A stretch of DNA of 64,000 bases, from contig RPFO01000225.1 of the NCBI GenBank assembly GCA_009746045.1, positions 1,634,454 to 1,698,453 of the forward strand. The letters are read 5' to 3'. Each line of letters starts with the position of its first letter. The stretch's first letter is position 1. The translations under genes and the position numbers were made by a program. Under the pieces are notes generated by a model. That model had not been told where the DNA came from. It was given only the letters and a program-made list of their open reading frames with translations, and searched no databases. Positions 34,103-45,900 of this stretch are shown piece by piece. This stretch comes from Mesostigma viride (Eukaryota; Streptophyta; Mesostigmatophyceae; Mesostigmatales; Mesostigmataceae).

Positions 34103-37100
34103 ATGACCGGTAGCGTTTTCCCCAGCAGCAAGCCGCCGGAAGAACATAAGCATGGTATGTGATGTCAAACCTGCGTTCGGTTCTTGTTCTCCACCACTTC
34201 AAGGAACTTGTGCAGACATGTGCAGGCTGTTAAAATAGCTGCTGCTCGCTCACCTTACTGTATTGTGCTCCGTTTACTGCCGTTGCTGCATCAGAACGCC
34301 TACATGCGTCGTTTTTCGTTGGATCAGTCGCTGGGGTGGCCGGTGATTTTGCCATGCATCCGTTGGACACCGTCAAAACAAGGCTGCAAGTCCAAGCAGC
34401 GATCGTCCAGAATCGACAGACGCAGCCCCAAGCACCGGTGCGCTCGTTGCTGCGACCAAAACTAAGAGGGTTACCTCTTAATCTCGAACTGAACCCTTTT
34501 GGTGCAACTGCCTCATTCAATTGATGATTTGCTCAGTGCGCAACCATCAAATTTTCCAGGGCATAGTTGCTAATACTTTAGGGACGCATTTACGGGGAGG
34601 TCGTGAAGGATTGGGGAGGGCGGCTGTTCCTCATCCAGGGCATTATCGTAGCTCCCAGTTTCTATCTTTGCGACTGCCCCTCTCGTAGTGCTGATGATAA
34701 GTAGGAGCATTACGATCACGAAAGTGATGATTTCATGCGCCCCATATGATGTCATGCACCCCATATGATGTCATGCGCCCCATTGCTCCCCTGTGCATGG
34801 CCACGGCGCTCATGCGTGTGTGCGGGTGTTGGCCCGTGCGCAGCGCTATCGCGGTGTGTTTGACGGCATCCGAAGAATCATGGCGGAGGAGGGCCTCAAA
34901 GGTATGCACTACTGTTTAAAAATGAAGGCATAATACTGCTATATCATGGCGGACGAGGGCCTCATGCAACCTTATCTAATTGAAGGTACATATCAGCATA
35001 GTTTCATATATCACACTCGGGGCACTTGTGTTTTATACACCATCGCTCAGACGCTCACAGGACGGATGATGCGGCCTGACATGCCACAGGGAGTGGTGAT
35101 GCCCAGTTCGTCTCCCTAGGTGTGGTTCCCACATGCATGCTGCTCTCTTCAGGGAATCAGGTGGCATAGGGTACCGGCTGCCTAGTGTACCGACCTGCCA
35201 TCGCCGTCACACCACAATGGGGCGTGCAGGCGGTCCAGGTTGGATGACACGCACACGGTCAAGTACATGCATGGACTAGGGGGTGGTGTGCGCCCTGATG
35301 GGTGTGGTGGGAAGGCCAAGGACCTGAAGGAAGGTTAGTGTTGAGGTGTCAGGTGGTACCCCGTGTGTCAAGGTGTCCAGGTGGCCCCGTGGAGAGAGGG
35401 GGGGAGGGAGGGAGGGAGGGAGGGAGGGAGGGAGGGAGGGAGGGAGGAGGGAGGGAGGGAGGGAGGAGGGAGGGAGGGAGGGAGGGAGGGAGGGAGGGAG
35501 GGAGGGAGGGAGGGAGGGAGGAGGGAGGGAGGGAGGGAGGAGGGAGGGAGGGAGGAGGGAGGGAGGGAGGGAGGGAGGGAGGGAGGGAGGGAGGAGGGAG
35601 GGAGGGAGGGAGGGAGGGAGGAGGAGGAGGGAGGGAGGGAGGGAGGGAGGGAGGGAGGGAGGGAGGGAGGGAGGGAGGGAGGGAGGGAGGGAGGAGGGAG
35701 GGAGGGAGGGAGGGAGGGAGGGAGGGAGGGAGGGAGGGAGGGAGGGAGGAGGGAGGGAGGGAGGGAGGGAGGAGGAGGGAGGGAGGAGGAAGGGAGGGAG
35801 GAGGAGGGAGAGGAGGGAGGGAGGAGGGAGGGAGGGAGGGAGGGAGGGAGGGAGGGAGGGAGGGAGGGAGGGAGGGAGGGAGGGAGGGAGGGAGGGAGGG
35901 AGGGAGGGAGGGAGGAGGGAGGGAGGAGGGAGAGGAGGGGAGGGAGGGAGGGAGGGAGGAGGAGGAGGGAGGGAGGGAGGGGGAGGGAGGGAGCGAGGGA
36001 GGAGGGAGCGAGGGAGCGAGGGAGCGAGGGAGGGAGGGAGGGAGGGAGGGAGGGAGGAGGGGGGAGCGAGGGAGCGAGGGAGGAGGGAGGGAGGGAGGGA
36101 GGGAGGGAGGGAGGGAGGGAGGGAGGGAGGGAGGAGGGAGGGAGGGAGGGAGGGAGGGAGGGAGGAGGGAGGAGGGAGGGAGGAGGGAGGGAGGGAGGGA
36201 GGGAGGGAGGGAGGGAGGGAGGGAGGGAGGGAGGGAGGAGAGGGAGGGAGGGAGGAGGAGGGAGGGAGGGAGGGAGGGAGGGAGGGAGGGAGGGAGGGAG
36301 GGAGGAGGGAGGGAGGGAGGGAGGGAGGAGGGAGGGAGGGAGGGAGGGAGGGAGGGAGGGAGGGAGGGAGGGGGAGGGAGGGAGGGAGGGAGGGAGAGGA
36401 GGGGGAGGGAGGGAGGGAGGGAGGGAGGGAGGGAGGGAGGAGGGAGGGAGGAGGGAGGGAGGGAGGGAGGGAGGGAGGGAGGGAGGAGGGAGGAGGGAGG
36501 GAGGGAGGGAGGAGGGAGGAGGGAGGGAGGGAGGGAGGGAGGGAGGGAGGAGGGAGGGAGGGAGGGAGGGAGGGAGGGAGGGAGGGAGGGAGGGAGGGAG
36601 GGAGGAGGGAGGGAGGGAGGGAGGGAGGAGGGAGGGAGGGAGGGAGGAGGGAGGGAGGGAGGAGGGGGAGGGAGGGAGGGAGGGAGGGAGGAGGGAGGGA
36701 GGGAGGGAGGGAGGGAGGGAGGGAGGGAGGGAGGGAGGGAGAGAGAGAGGGAGGGAGGGAGTACAAATGGATGCGCATGCGGCCACCAGATGGCATGGAC
36801 CCGTCGGCTCATGTGCGACTTATGATCCCATATGTGATGATAAGATGATCCGTTGTTGCCGCTCATGATATTCTACATGTGATGATGAGGTGATCCGTCG
36901 TTGTAGCATCCTGCAATGCTCGCCAGTTGAACCTTCAACCCAACCGTGCAACTGAGGGCAAGTGGGCATTCATCCTGGACTTCCTTTCATGAGGTTTATG
37001 AAATGAAGAGACTACTATAGGCCTATTTGCTCATGGCTCACTGTACGTGGTGCTGCAAGGCACTCTGTGCCGCCCCGAGGCCTTGCCCCACTGTTGCGCG

Positions 37101-39499
37101 CAAGCATTCGCGACGTTGACCGCTGCCTGCAGTTTCTACACCTATGTGCGCTGTGGGGTCCTTGGTATGTCCGCCGCGCGCCACGTGCCGGATGCAGGCT
37201 TCTACAAGGGCGGCAGCGCCACCGTGGCAGGCGCCGCATCCTCGATGGCCATCCACTTTGGCACGTACGAGTGGATGAAGACGCTGGGGGAGGGGTACCG
37301 TGGCGACCATCCGCGCATGGTCCACATGGCGGCAGGGGCCACAGGTGCGGACCAGGGGCCACAGGGGGCAGGCCTTGTGGGCCAGCCCTTTGCCATTCTG
37401 TGGCGTGATCTTGCTTGCTTGCCAGGCTGTGCTGCTGGCCATGGCTATCCTGTGCCGGGGTGCTGGCATGGCAGGCGAAGAGGCATGCCTGTTTCTACCA
37501 CACCTCACCTGGTGTGCCAGTATCTGGTCCTGCAGGAAAAAAGCTCGTTGTCTCGTTACAGCAAGGACAGGGGTGTGCGGGCATGCCGGTGTTTTCAAAG
37601 GGGAGTAGGGACAGTGCCGACCCACCAGCTGCTATCATGCCACTAAATTGTGTAGATAGCTGCCCTGCGATCTGTCAACTCACTGTCAAGGGCCCACACT
37701 TTGGCCTACCTTTTGACACAACCTTGGGCTGGGCGTTGCTCGCCGTGCCATGGCACAGCTGCGGCTCCCTCGGTCAGCCCTCGAGTGGACGGTCGCGCGG
37801 TGGGTGGACGGTCACGCAGTGGCAGGTTTGATGTGACATGGCATCTGCGGCACAGGCCAGTGCTGCATAGCCGGAGCCCTGAGCATTGGTGCCCGCGCCA
37901 GGTGTCACCTGCATGCGTGGCATGCAGAATGGTAATAGTGATGCAAAAATTGCCTCCGCGCTCACAATCCACCCATGTGTGGTCCCGCACAATACGACCC
38001 CCCCCCCCCCCCCGGCAGGCGAGCTGTTTGGCTCGGTGACGTACGTCCCCTTTGAGGTGGTCAAGCAGCGCATGCAGTCACAGCGGTCGGGCCGCGGCCT
38101 TGCGTACGGCAGCAGCACACAGCACTACTACCACGGCAGCTGGCACGCGCTGCGCTCCGTGTACGGCGCGCAGGGCATGCGCGGGCTGTACACAGGCTAC
38201 TGGTCCACGCTGGCGAGGGACATCCCCTTTGCGGGCATCCAGGTGAGTGGCGGGCGGGGTGGGGCGGTGGGCTTGTGCATCCCCTGGGAAAGTGACGTGG
38301 CTTAGTGGGTGGCATGAGCAATAGATGCTGCTGGCCATGTGCTGGATGCATGTTGCTCCTGTTGTGTGATAGCTTGCGCGCACCCTGTCTTGTTCTTGCT
38401 TGTGCTAACTTTTGCTGCACTGTATGTGGCCTCCCTTTATGTTGTCTTTTGGCCCTGCTGCACGCCGCCAGTTCATGCTGTATGAGGAGCTTAAGGCGCT
38501 GAGTGCACGCTCGCTGGGGGTGCCCATCTCAAGTATCGAGGCCACCCCCTACTGCTGCTTCTTTGTGGGCGGATTGGCAGGAGGTAGGCCACCCCCTACT
38601 GCTGCTTCCTTGTCAGTGTGTGGCAAGTACCAGGTGGCCGTCATTTGCTGCTAATTCATGCCAGTACGGCTCAACTTGCAAGGGATCGTGGGGTCTCTTT
38701 GCATGTGCTCGGTTTCTTGTAGCAGCTATCAGCGCAGCAGGGACACAGCACCATACTACAGGGCCGAACCGCCACATAATCTTGGAACAACCCCCACAAC
38801 AACGTGCATCAGGCAACGTGGCCAAGGGGTCTTGACTCCACTTTGCGCATGATGGTGATAGCGGCAGGAAGCGCGACCATCATGCAATGCACGCCTGCAG
38901 TGGTGGGCAGTGCCCAACTACATGACTAATGTGAGGCTCAGCTCCGGTGAGTTTGAGGCAAATTAGACTGCTGCTCTAGTGCCCTGTCCTGTCGTGACAT
39001 TTCACAGATATTTTTTACGAAGCAGGAGGGAAGCAGCAGCTTTCGCATTCGTGTAAACAGTGGTAGGCTGGTCATGCAAAGCCGTCTTTTAGGGCCTAGA
39101 TATCCAGGTGCCAGGTGTGCCGTTGCCTATGTGATTTGGGTATGGGCCTGGGGGATGATTAAATGGCACTCGGTGGCTGAAATATTAGCTTATCCATGAC
39201 CATGGCCATGGCCTCCTTTGCCTCCTCTTCCTTGTCGCATGTGGGCTGCAGCCATCAGCGGGGTGGTCACCACGCCTTTAGACTGTGTGAAGACCCGGCT
39301 GCAAGTACAAGGCCATGGCATCAATGCGGTGCATACAGGGGGTGTGCTATCCACGCTGTGGCAAATGGCAGTGTCTGGCGGCATCAGCAGCTTGATGTGC
39401 GGGGCCACACCGCGGGGCGTGTGGTACCTCTGCCAATCTGCCATCCAGTTCATGGTGTACGAGTCAATTATCAGCCGGTCTGGTCACCTCTTTGCGTAA
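34103..39499 (+). CDS. Mitochondrial carrier (SLC25), S-adenosylmethionine-carrier-like
   Basis: Seven exons: 34103-34154, 34328-34437, 34844-34901, 37198-37344, 38019-38242, 38472-38583 and 39252-39499. They sum to 951 nt (316 aa plus stop) with consistent phases, the usual size of a mitochondrial carrier. The three carrier signatures are visible: [11 protein letters not shown] (residues 28-38), [11 protein letters not shown] (132-142) and [11 protein letters not shown] (242-252). Each opens one of the three two-helix repeats of the inner-membrane transporter. The segments [20 protein letters not shown] and VPFEVVKQR resemble S-adenosylmethionine carriers (SLC25A26 type), but the substrate is an inference; a mitoferrin-like or orphan carrier is possible. 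The N-terminus is short, with no presequence. An open stretch at 37018-37197 before exon 4 is left out because the acceptor at 37197 restores the conserved FYKG motif. Confidence 0.92.
34736..34790. repeat. 19-bp triplicate repeat
   Basis: Three units of CATGCGCCCCATATGATGT (with A for G in one copy) in carrier intron 2. Confidence 0.8.
35397..36760. repeat. 1.4-kb GGGA/GGA purine tract
   Basis: An almost uninterrupted run of GGGA with interspersed GGA units, plus a few GCGA and GGGGA variants near 35990-36080. It fills the middle of carrier intron 3, with G-runs on the transcribed sense strand. All six reading frames are open for about 500 codons purely because of composition. Confidence 0.97.
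38536..38615 (+). repeat. Two-copy duplication across the carrier exon 6 splice donor
   Basis: GGCCACCCCCTACTGCTGCT in the exon (38540) is repeated 47 bp later in the intron (38587). The second copy follows the GTAGG donor directly and is slightly diverged (TTCCTTGT for TTCTTTGT). Confidence 0.8.
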
Positions 39500-39796
39500 C
39501 GAGTGGACTCGACACAAAAATGGAGATGCATGGATTTACAGGGCTAGTTGTACGGTAGCGCACGTGGGCCGCTGACCTACAAGTACGACTTTGAAGAGCA
39601 TTCTAGAGTTTTCTGTTACATCAGTGGACTTCCAGCTCGTGCAGTTTCCATGTTACTTCACTAACGTTAATGGTCTCACAGACATCACACGATCATTATA
39701 TATAAGCCCTATCATATTTGACGACATCATGTCTGATGATATATTGCAACCTGCGTTGGTGAAATCAACTTCCAAAAAATAACTGCTGCATGTCCT

Positions 39797-40390
39797 TGAC
39801 GAGTTCGGGGCCGCATGGGCCCCAAGACGGCGGAGTTTTTCCACGAGTGCCGCCAGGGACGTGAAGACCGCCTCGACCTCGAGCTCGACCCTAAATGACC
39901 CTCGAGGGTCAGACCGCCCCGCATGGCCGCCTGCCCGCACGTGGCGGTCCTCCGTCCGGCTCGTATTGCGGGCGGCTGCGCCTGTCACTCGCCCTCACTC
40001 GCACCGTGGCTGTTGTGTTATTCCGCCGCCGCACAGCCGGCTGACTGCACCCGGGCCGACTTTGTCGTGACCCGCCATTGATGGCATGCGGTCTAGATCC
40101 CTCCCAGGCCTAGTGGGCCTGCAGCGATGTTGCTGCGTGTCGTAGTAGTTTTGTGATGTACATAGTTAGTTGCGGTACCTTCATTGTGCAGCTCGCGCGA
40201 TCCTTGCCTGCCCGTGTCAGATTACCGACTATAATTTTCTTTTTTTAGCAGATTACTATTATTTTCTTTTTCAGGGTTCTTCTTCTTTTGTTTTTTTTTC
40301 CTTATGTTGCATGCCGCAATCTGATGACCCCCGCCCATAATAGTTCATCATTCTCAATGAGTATATATTCCTTGGTTCTTGAGACCCTGG
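39797..40390 (+). pseudogene. RLE-LINE 3' fragment, plus strand (copy C)
   Basis: GAGTTCGGGGCCGCATGGGC, CCCAAGACGGCGGAGTTTTT, CCACGAGTGC corresponds to the EEFG-MGPKTAEFFHEC segment of copy A. It is followed by the degraded W-RQRLSLALTR region and the shared 3' tail (about 40130-40330), which contains TTATGTTGCATGCC as in the reverse complement of 5880-5900. Frames are broken throughout. Confidence 0.65.
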
Positions 40391-40591
40391 GTTTTTGAAT
40401 TTTAGGTTTAAGACGCAGGGGGCTGGTTTGGGGGAAAACATCTTAAAGTAGGTACAATGGCAGTTGAGTGGTCGGTATGCGTTTTTAGATTACGTACTCA
40501 GGTATACCGCTTCAGGTTTAATTAAGATGCTACCGCTCTCAACTTTAAGATCGTCAGCTCTGGACATCTACAGTACTGTAGTGATTTGATT

Positions 40592-42489
40592 TTAAGGGGA
40601 CATGACGTGCCCCAAAAGGGCACTTTTCTGGAAACCATACCTAGGCATGTGATAAAAATCCAGTTATGATGGGGGACCATAAATATGATTAAAAAAAAAA
40701 TTTCCAACCACTTGGGGGGGTACTACCCCCCACCATGTGACAGTTATGTGCTAAAAATAGAAAAAGACGCTATTTTTGGCCTTTTTTCCCTAGAACAATG
40801 GGCAAACCCAATGTGGCCAAATCATATATTCCCATCTAATTGCAACCCTTGCCATTAATTCCAGCTAGTTTGCAGGTCAGAATAAGCATGTTTAGACACA
40901 TTGAAATAATTTAGCCCAAAACACGTATTTTTTGGTGCCTAAAAAAATATATCAAATCATAGACACATGCAATGGGGTCAAATCTTATATTTAAAATTGG
41001 CCCAGGGTTGCAATCACACAGCCCCAAAGTTTCAGCTCATTCTGACCACGTTTACCCACATTGAAATATGGTCATGTGCAAAAAAAAATTGATCGCTTTT
41101 TGTGGTTTGGAGCTCAAACACCACCACAAAGACACCCTTGCCCACCACAAACTGGGCCAAAACAAGTGCAATTAATTAAATTAATGTATCACGAAGCTTG
41201 CCACCAAATTACAGGTCATTCTGACCTAGTTTGCCCATATTACATCTTGTTATAGCTGCCAGCCTGCATGCTTGGTGCACCATGACATGAGGCAATACCA
41301 TGAGCACATTCCTAAGCTTGCCCCCTGCAAATGGGGCAGAACCACGAAAAACAAATGCTAGATGCTTGAAGAAAACAACCACCAACTCTTTAACCATTAT
41401 GAGCAGGTATGACCGCTTGCGGGAATCACTCATAGCCAACACCATGTCATGACGCTTATGGATAAAAGGTGCATCCTTCATAGCCATAACGACCTGATCC
41501 CTGTCATCTAGGAAGTACAAGCCATGTGTAATGGAGGCTAAACAGGTGGGGATGTGATAAGTAACTCCATATTCTCACCTTCCATACAACAACCTTGTTT
41601 TCCAGCAGGCTGAAGAGCCATGACAGGCGTTTATGAGCTCGCCAGCTCCTTGCAACGGTGATGCCGCTCCCAGGCAGCTAGGGTCCTTGACTACGCAATA
41701 TAGAATGTCTACCGTGTGAAAACCTCCATACAGGAAGCGTAGCAAAGCCAGATAACTGCCCGATCAATTCTGGGTAGCTTTAGGAAGCATGGCATACGCA
41801 GCGTAAGGAAAACCATTGAAAGCTGCGGAAAATCTGATAGCACAACTGCAACAAGTGGAGAACAAAATAGCAAGAAGAACCCAGAAACGGCGCCAAAAGT
41901 TTCATGCCAGGTTCACTAAGAGCGCAAACAGACTGGGCGGTGACATGCGGCAAATCAACGTACCACGGCCGGCATTATTTCCTACCCAGGCGCGCAAGAA
42001 AAGCCAGCCAGCCATGGATGGATTAACCGCGGATCGCGCAGGCCTGAACGAAATCATTTTAGAAATGACAGGAAATGGCCGCAGATCGAAGACGCTTAGG
42101 TTATTTTCATGGTGTCCGTTACTGAACGGCTCTTACTGCATCAATACAACCCACGAATATCGAGTTCTACCGTCGCAGGCACGCATGCTAGATTATTCAT
42201 CGCGGCCAAATTGTTGGATGAGACCCCCGTGCAAATCTGTACCAACAAAGGCAGCGAATTTGCAAATAGTGCAGATCTGGCTATGAAACATCATAATAGA
42301 ACATCACTTTTAACCATCGGCTTAATTTTTTGGCCTGTCGCCCGCCGGATTAGCCATATTTTAACGGAACGCACGTCGCCATGGCCACCTCCGCACGGTG
42401 CGCGCACTGTGCACCACAATTTCACGGTCCGTCGGTACCGTCCCGACTTTTTTGGCGCCAAAAAAGTCCCGGGTGTCATGTCCCCTTAA
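40592..42489. mobile_element. TTAA-flanked inverted-repeat element
   Basis: TTAAGGGGACATGAC at the left is exactly inverted at the right (GTCATGTCCCCTTAA). TTAA at both ends fits a piggyBac-type target duplication, with an 11-bp GGGGACATGAC terminal repeat. The 1.9-kb interior is clearly more AT-rich than its surroundings. It holds a 103-codon minus-strand frame (41520-41209) and a 156-codon plus-strand frame (41816-42286, Lys/Arg/Gln-rich start). Neither is a transposase I recognise. Class assignment rests on the ends only. Confidence 0.55.
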
Positions 42490-42923
42490 GTTCGCAGCCC
42501 TGCTGGGTCGGCCGGACCCCAATCTTAAACGTGTGTGGGGGGGGGGGTAGCCTGCAGGCGGTGCTGGTTGTCTAAACGACACGTCAGCTGAGTTAGGCGG
42601 ATCTTGATCTATTGAAGAGCCCATCTTGTCCACTTGGCCTCAGCGGGACTGACCACGACGCTACTTACTTGTAGAAAGGCTTTGCAGCTTGCTAATGCTG
42701 CCGGTTGCCAAACTCACCCAGGCTCTATGCTCAGCTTATGGCTATGGTGGTCGCTGGCCTTGACATTTTCACATTAGCTGGGTATAACTACAGTAAGAAA
42801 ATATCAATTCATGGATTTAGTTTTGAATAAATTGTGTTGCATCGATCCATTTTGTGCCAATCTTGGCGAAAATGGTTTTTCTGTTGACTAGGTCATGACC
42901 ATTCTGGAGGCAACACAGCTGCC
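42490..42923. other. Upstream flank of the radical SAM gene
   Basis: No exon recognised. A G-run at 42537-42547 is the only simple feature. It presumably contains the promoter and 5' untranslated region. Confidence 0.3.
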
Positions 42924-45900
42924 ATGTCGTGCCCAGTTGCAGCTAGCTCACTATCGCGTACTTACTGGAGATTTTGTGGCTGTAGGTCATGGCTAGGAAA
43001 CGAATTTAATCGGGATTCGTATTCAGGGACTGTTCACTCGCACAATAGTGATCGCTCGAAAGCTAATCGAAACCGCAAAAAAATACTTGTAGTGCGTGGG
43101 GCGAATCGGAAAACTGCCGATGCAGGCCGTGTTTCTTCTCAAAAGCAGAAGCGACAAGTGGATAGTGGCAAAAAACAAAGTAATTCGACCCCGGCAAAAG
43201 ACCCGACATTGGCCATGCGAGATTTTGCCCAGGACGAGCATCTGATGTTTGTGCCCAAGCGAGCGCCGGTGGGCTCCTTGTCCTGTATATATGCCTATCC
43301 CAATGAGTAAGCGACCGTGTAACTGTTTAGTTCACACTTGCGTCTCTGCTTGCCCTATGAATGCACTGTCCGATTGTTGTATCTTTCCTGATGGTTTACA
43401 CGACCTTTTGCCACGACCTGTTGCTTCCCTTCGGCTGGTTACTATCACTCAAATCCAGGTATACTGTCGGCATTTGCAGCCTGGGATATCAGCTGGTAAG
43501 TATTATTGGCATTTGTGTCACAGCGGGCTAGGGAGTACTCTACCTAGTGGGCTGACTACAGACTGTTCGGATAGGGTGGAACGCAGGATGGATACGGCGT
43601 GTGCGTACATCGCAAGGACAGGGCGTAGGAAGAGGAAGAAAGGCTGGGTTTAGCTGGCTTGCTTGAAGTGGACGATATTTCGCTGGACGCGGTCTAAATT
43701 TGGATTGGAACGATGCACATACACGCAGGGGAAACTGACAACGTATACCTTTCCTTGGTTATTTATGATCCATCTCTTAACGCCCTATTCTATGCTATGG
43801 ACGTAGCGCGGTGTAAAGACCGCCGCGCCCAAGCATGCGGCCTCCTGTGGCATAAGCAGCCAGGGGGGTAAGGGGGGGGGGGCATGTCGTGGCGGCCGCT
43901 TACTTGTCACCGTGTGGCACGATGTGCCTCTGAAGCATGGGCCCATATCGACTGATGTTTGGCAGTTTTCCCTGCTTGCCCCTCGTCTGCCGTCCGCTGC
44001 GAAGGGGTGCTTGGGTATCTGGGCATGCTGTACGTATTTCCTATCAACATTTATTTCCTACATACATTCGCTTAGACAGCTACGCTCAGTCTAGTTGCAA
44101 CTCCGTCGATTTGCCCGGTGGCACCTGGCACGGTGGCCAACCGGCGCGTTCTAGTGGCTCTGGTGTGCATGCACCGGTTCCTACGTCTGTGATGAAAATT
44201 CACCTTTGGGGGAAGACAACAATGCTCGATACCACCCTTGCTGCCCTAGCCCTTGCCGCGGTCCCCCCTCTCGCTCTCTCACCCGTCCACAAGCCCGTGG
44301 TCATACCCCTCTGTCCCCTCCCTCCCTGGTAGGTGTGGGCCTACCTGGCCAGCCGGGGGGATGTGCGAGTGGCGCGCATGTTCACGGACGCGCACGAGGA
44401 CCTGCCGGCATCCCCCGACCTGGTTGGCTTCTCCTTCTCCTGGGAGCTGGACTACGGCAACGTGATGACGCTGCTGGATCAGGTGGGTGGGCATGGTGGG
44501 TGGGCATGGTGGGTGGGCATGGTGGGTGGGCATGGTGGGTGGGCATGGTGGGTGGGCATGGTGGGTGGGCATGGTGGGTGGGCATGGTGGGTGGGCATGG
44601 TGGGTGGGCATGGTGGGTGGGCATGGTGGGTGGGCATGGTGGGTGGGCATGGTGGGTGGGCATGGTGGGTGGGCATGGTGGGTGGGCATGGTGGGTGGGC
44701 ATGGTGGGTGGGCATGGTGGGTGGGCATGGTGGGAGGGCATGGTGGGTGGGCATGGTGGGAGGGCATGGTGCGTGGGCATGGTGGGAGGGCATGGTGGGT
44801 GGCATGGGCAAGGCTTTACGGGCGGCTCGTGACGCGCGGCAGGCAGGACCCCATGGGTGATCCCCCCCATGCGCGCATGCAACCGTGCTCGTCGTGTGCT
44901 GCTTCTGGAAAGGGGCGCTGCATTAATGTCATCAGGAAGCAAGCAAGAGAGTTTCTTTCCGGTTCGCTGTATGCCAAGGAAGCGATGTCCAGAGCCGAGG
45001 AGCACTGTGATGATTGCAAAGGCATGTGTGGTAGGTTGATGTGCACGTAACATCTGGCGGTGCCGCAAGGTGAGGGGCGTGTTCTGGCTGGCAGAGCATG
45101 CCAACCATGATGGCTAGAGCATCCACTGCCATGCATCCTGACACCTGGCAGGTGCCAGGAAACTGAGGAGAGCTTTGTTCCTGGATGCCAGAGTATGAAG
45201 TTTGGGATCCGGGATTTGGCGGGGCTGTGGACCAAATGACAATTTTTTCTGCCACTAAGCCATTATCCAGCAAATTCATTAAGTCCATTATCCAGATTCA
45301 GGAGAGGCCAAAGCACCAAATCTTCAAACTGTTCGGATGTTGTTCGCCCCATCTCTCCCACCACTGGGCAGGGCCCGCGATGGGCCGCTCGCAGTGCTGC
45401 CCGGAGGGCCCGCGTGTTGGCGGCGGCCAGCAGGACGACTTCACGACACCAGTTATACAGCTGCACACAGATCACCGCGTGGCATCCGTCACCTGCGCAC
45501 AGATCACCGCGTGGCATCCGTCACCTGCACACAGATCACCGCGTGGCATCCATCACCTGCGCACAGATCACCGCGTGGCATCCGTCACCTGCGCACAGAT
45601 CACCGCGTGGCATCCGTCACCTGCACACAGATCACCGCGTGGCATCCGTCACCTGCGCACAGATCACCGCGTGGCATCCGTCACCTGCACACAGATCACC
45701 GCGTGGCATCCGTCACCTGCGCACAGATCACCGCGTGGCATCCGTCACCTGCACACAGATCATCGCTGACCGTACGTGTGTGTGTGTTTTGTTTGTGCGT
45801 GATGGCATGGCTGTGCTGCCTGCCGCGCATTGCTGCCTGCTGCGTGTTGCTGCCTGCTCCCCCCCGCCCCCTTTGCTGTGTGCGGTGTCCGCCCTCTTTG

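Noticed and set aside
35276-36868. Six frames of about 500 codons of Gly/Arg/Glu or Ser/Pro/Leu repeats.
   Set aside because: Open only because the GGGA tract contains no stop codon; no flanking coding sequence.
37018-37197. Extra coding sequence before carrier exon 4.
   Set aside because: An open frame exists, but using the acceptor at 37197 joins EEGLKG directly to FYKGG, the conserved carrier arrangement, and gives the normal protein length.
44479-45104. Trp/Gly-rich and His/Pro-rich repeat proteins.
   Set aside because: These are translations of the 13-bp intronic minisatellite in all frames.
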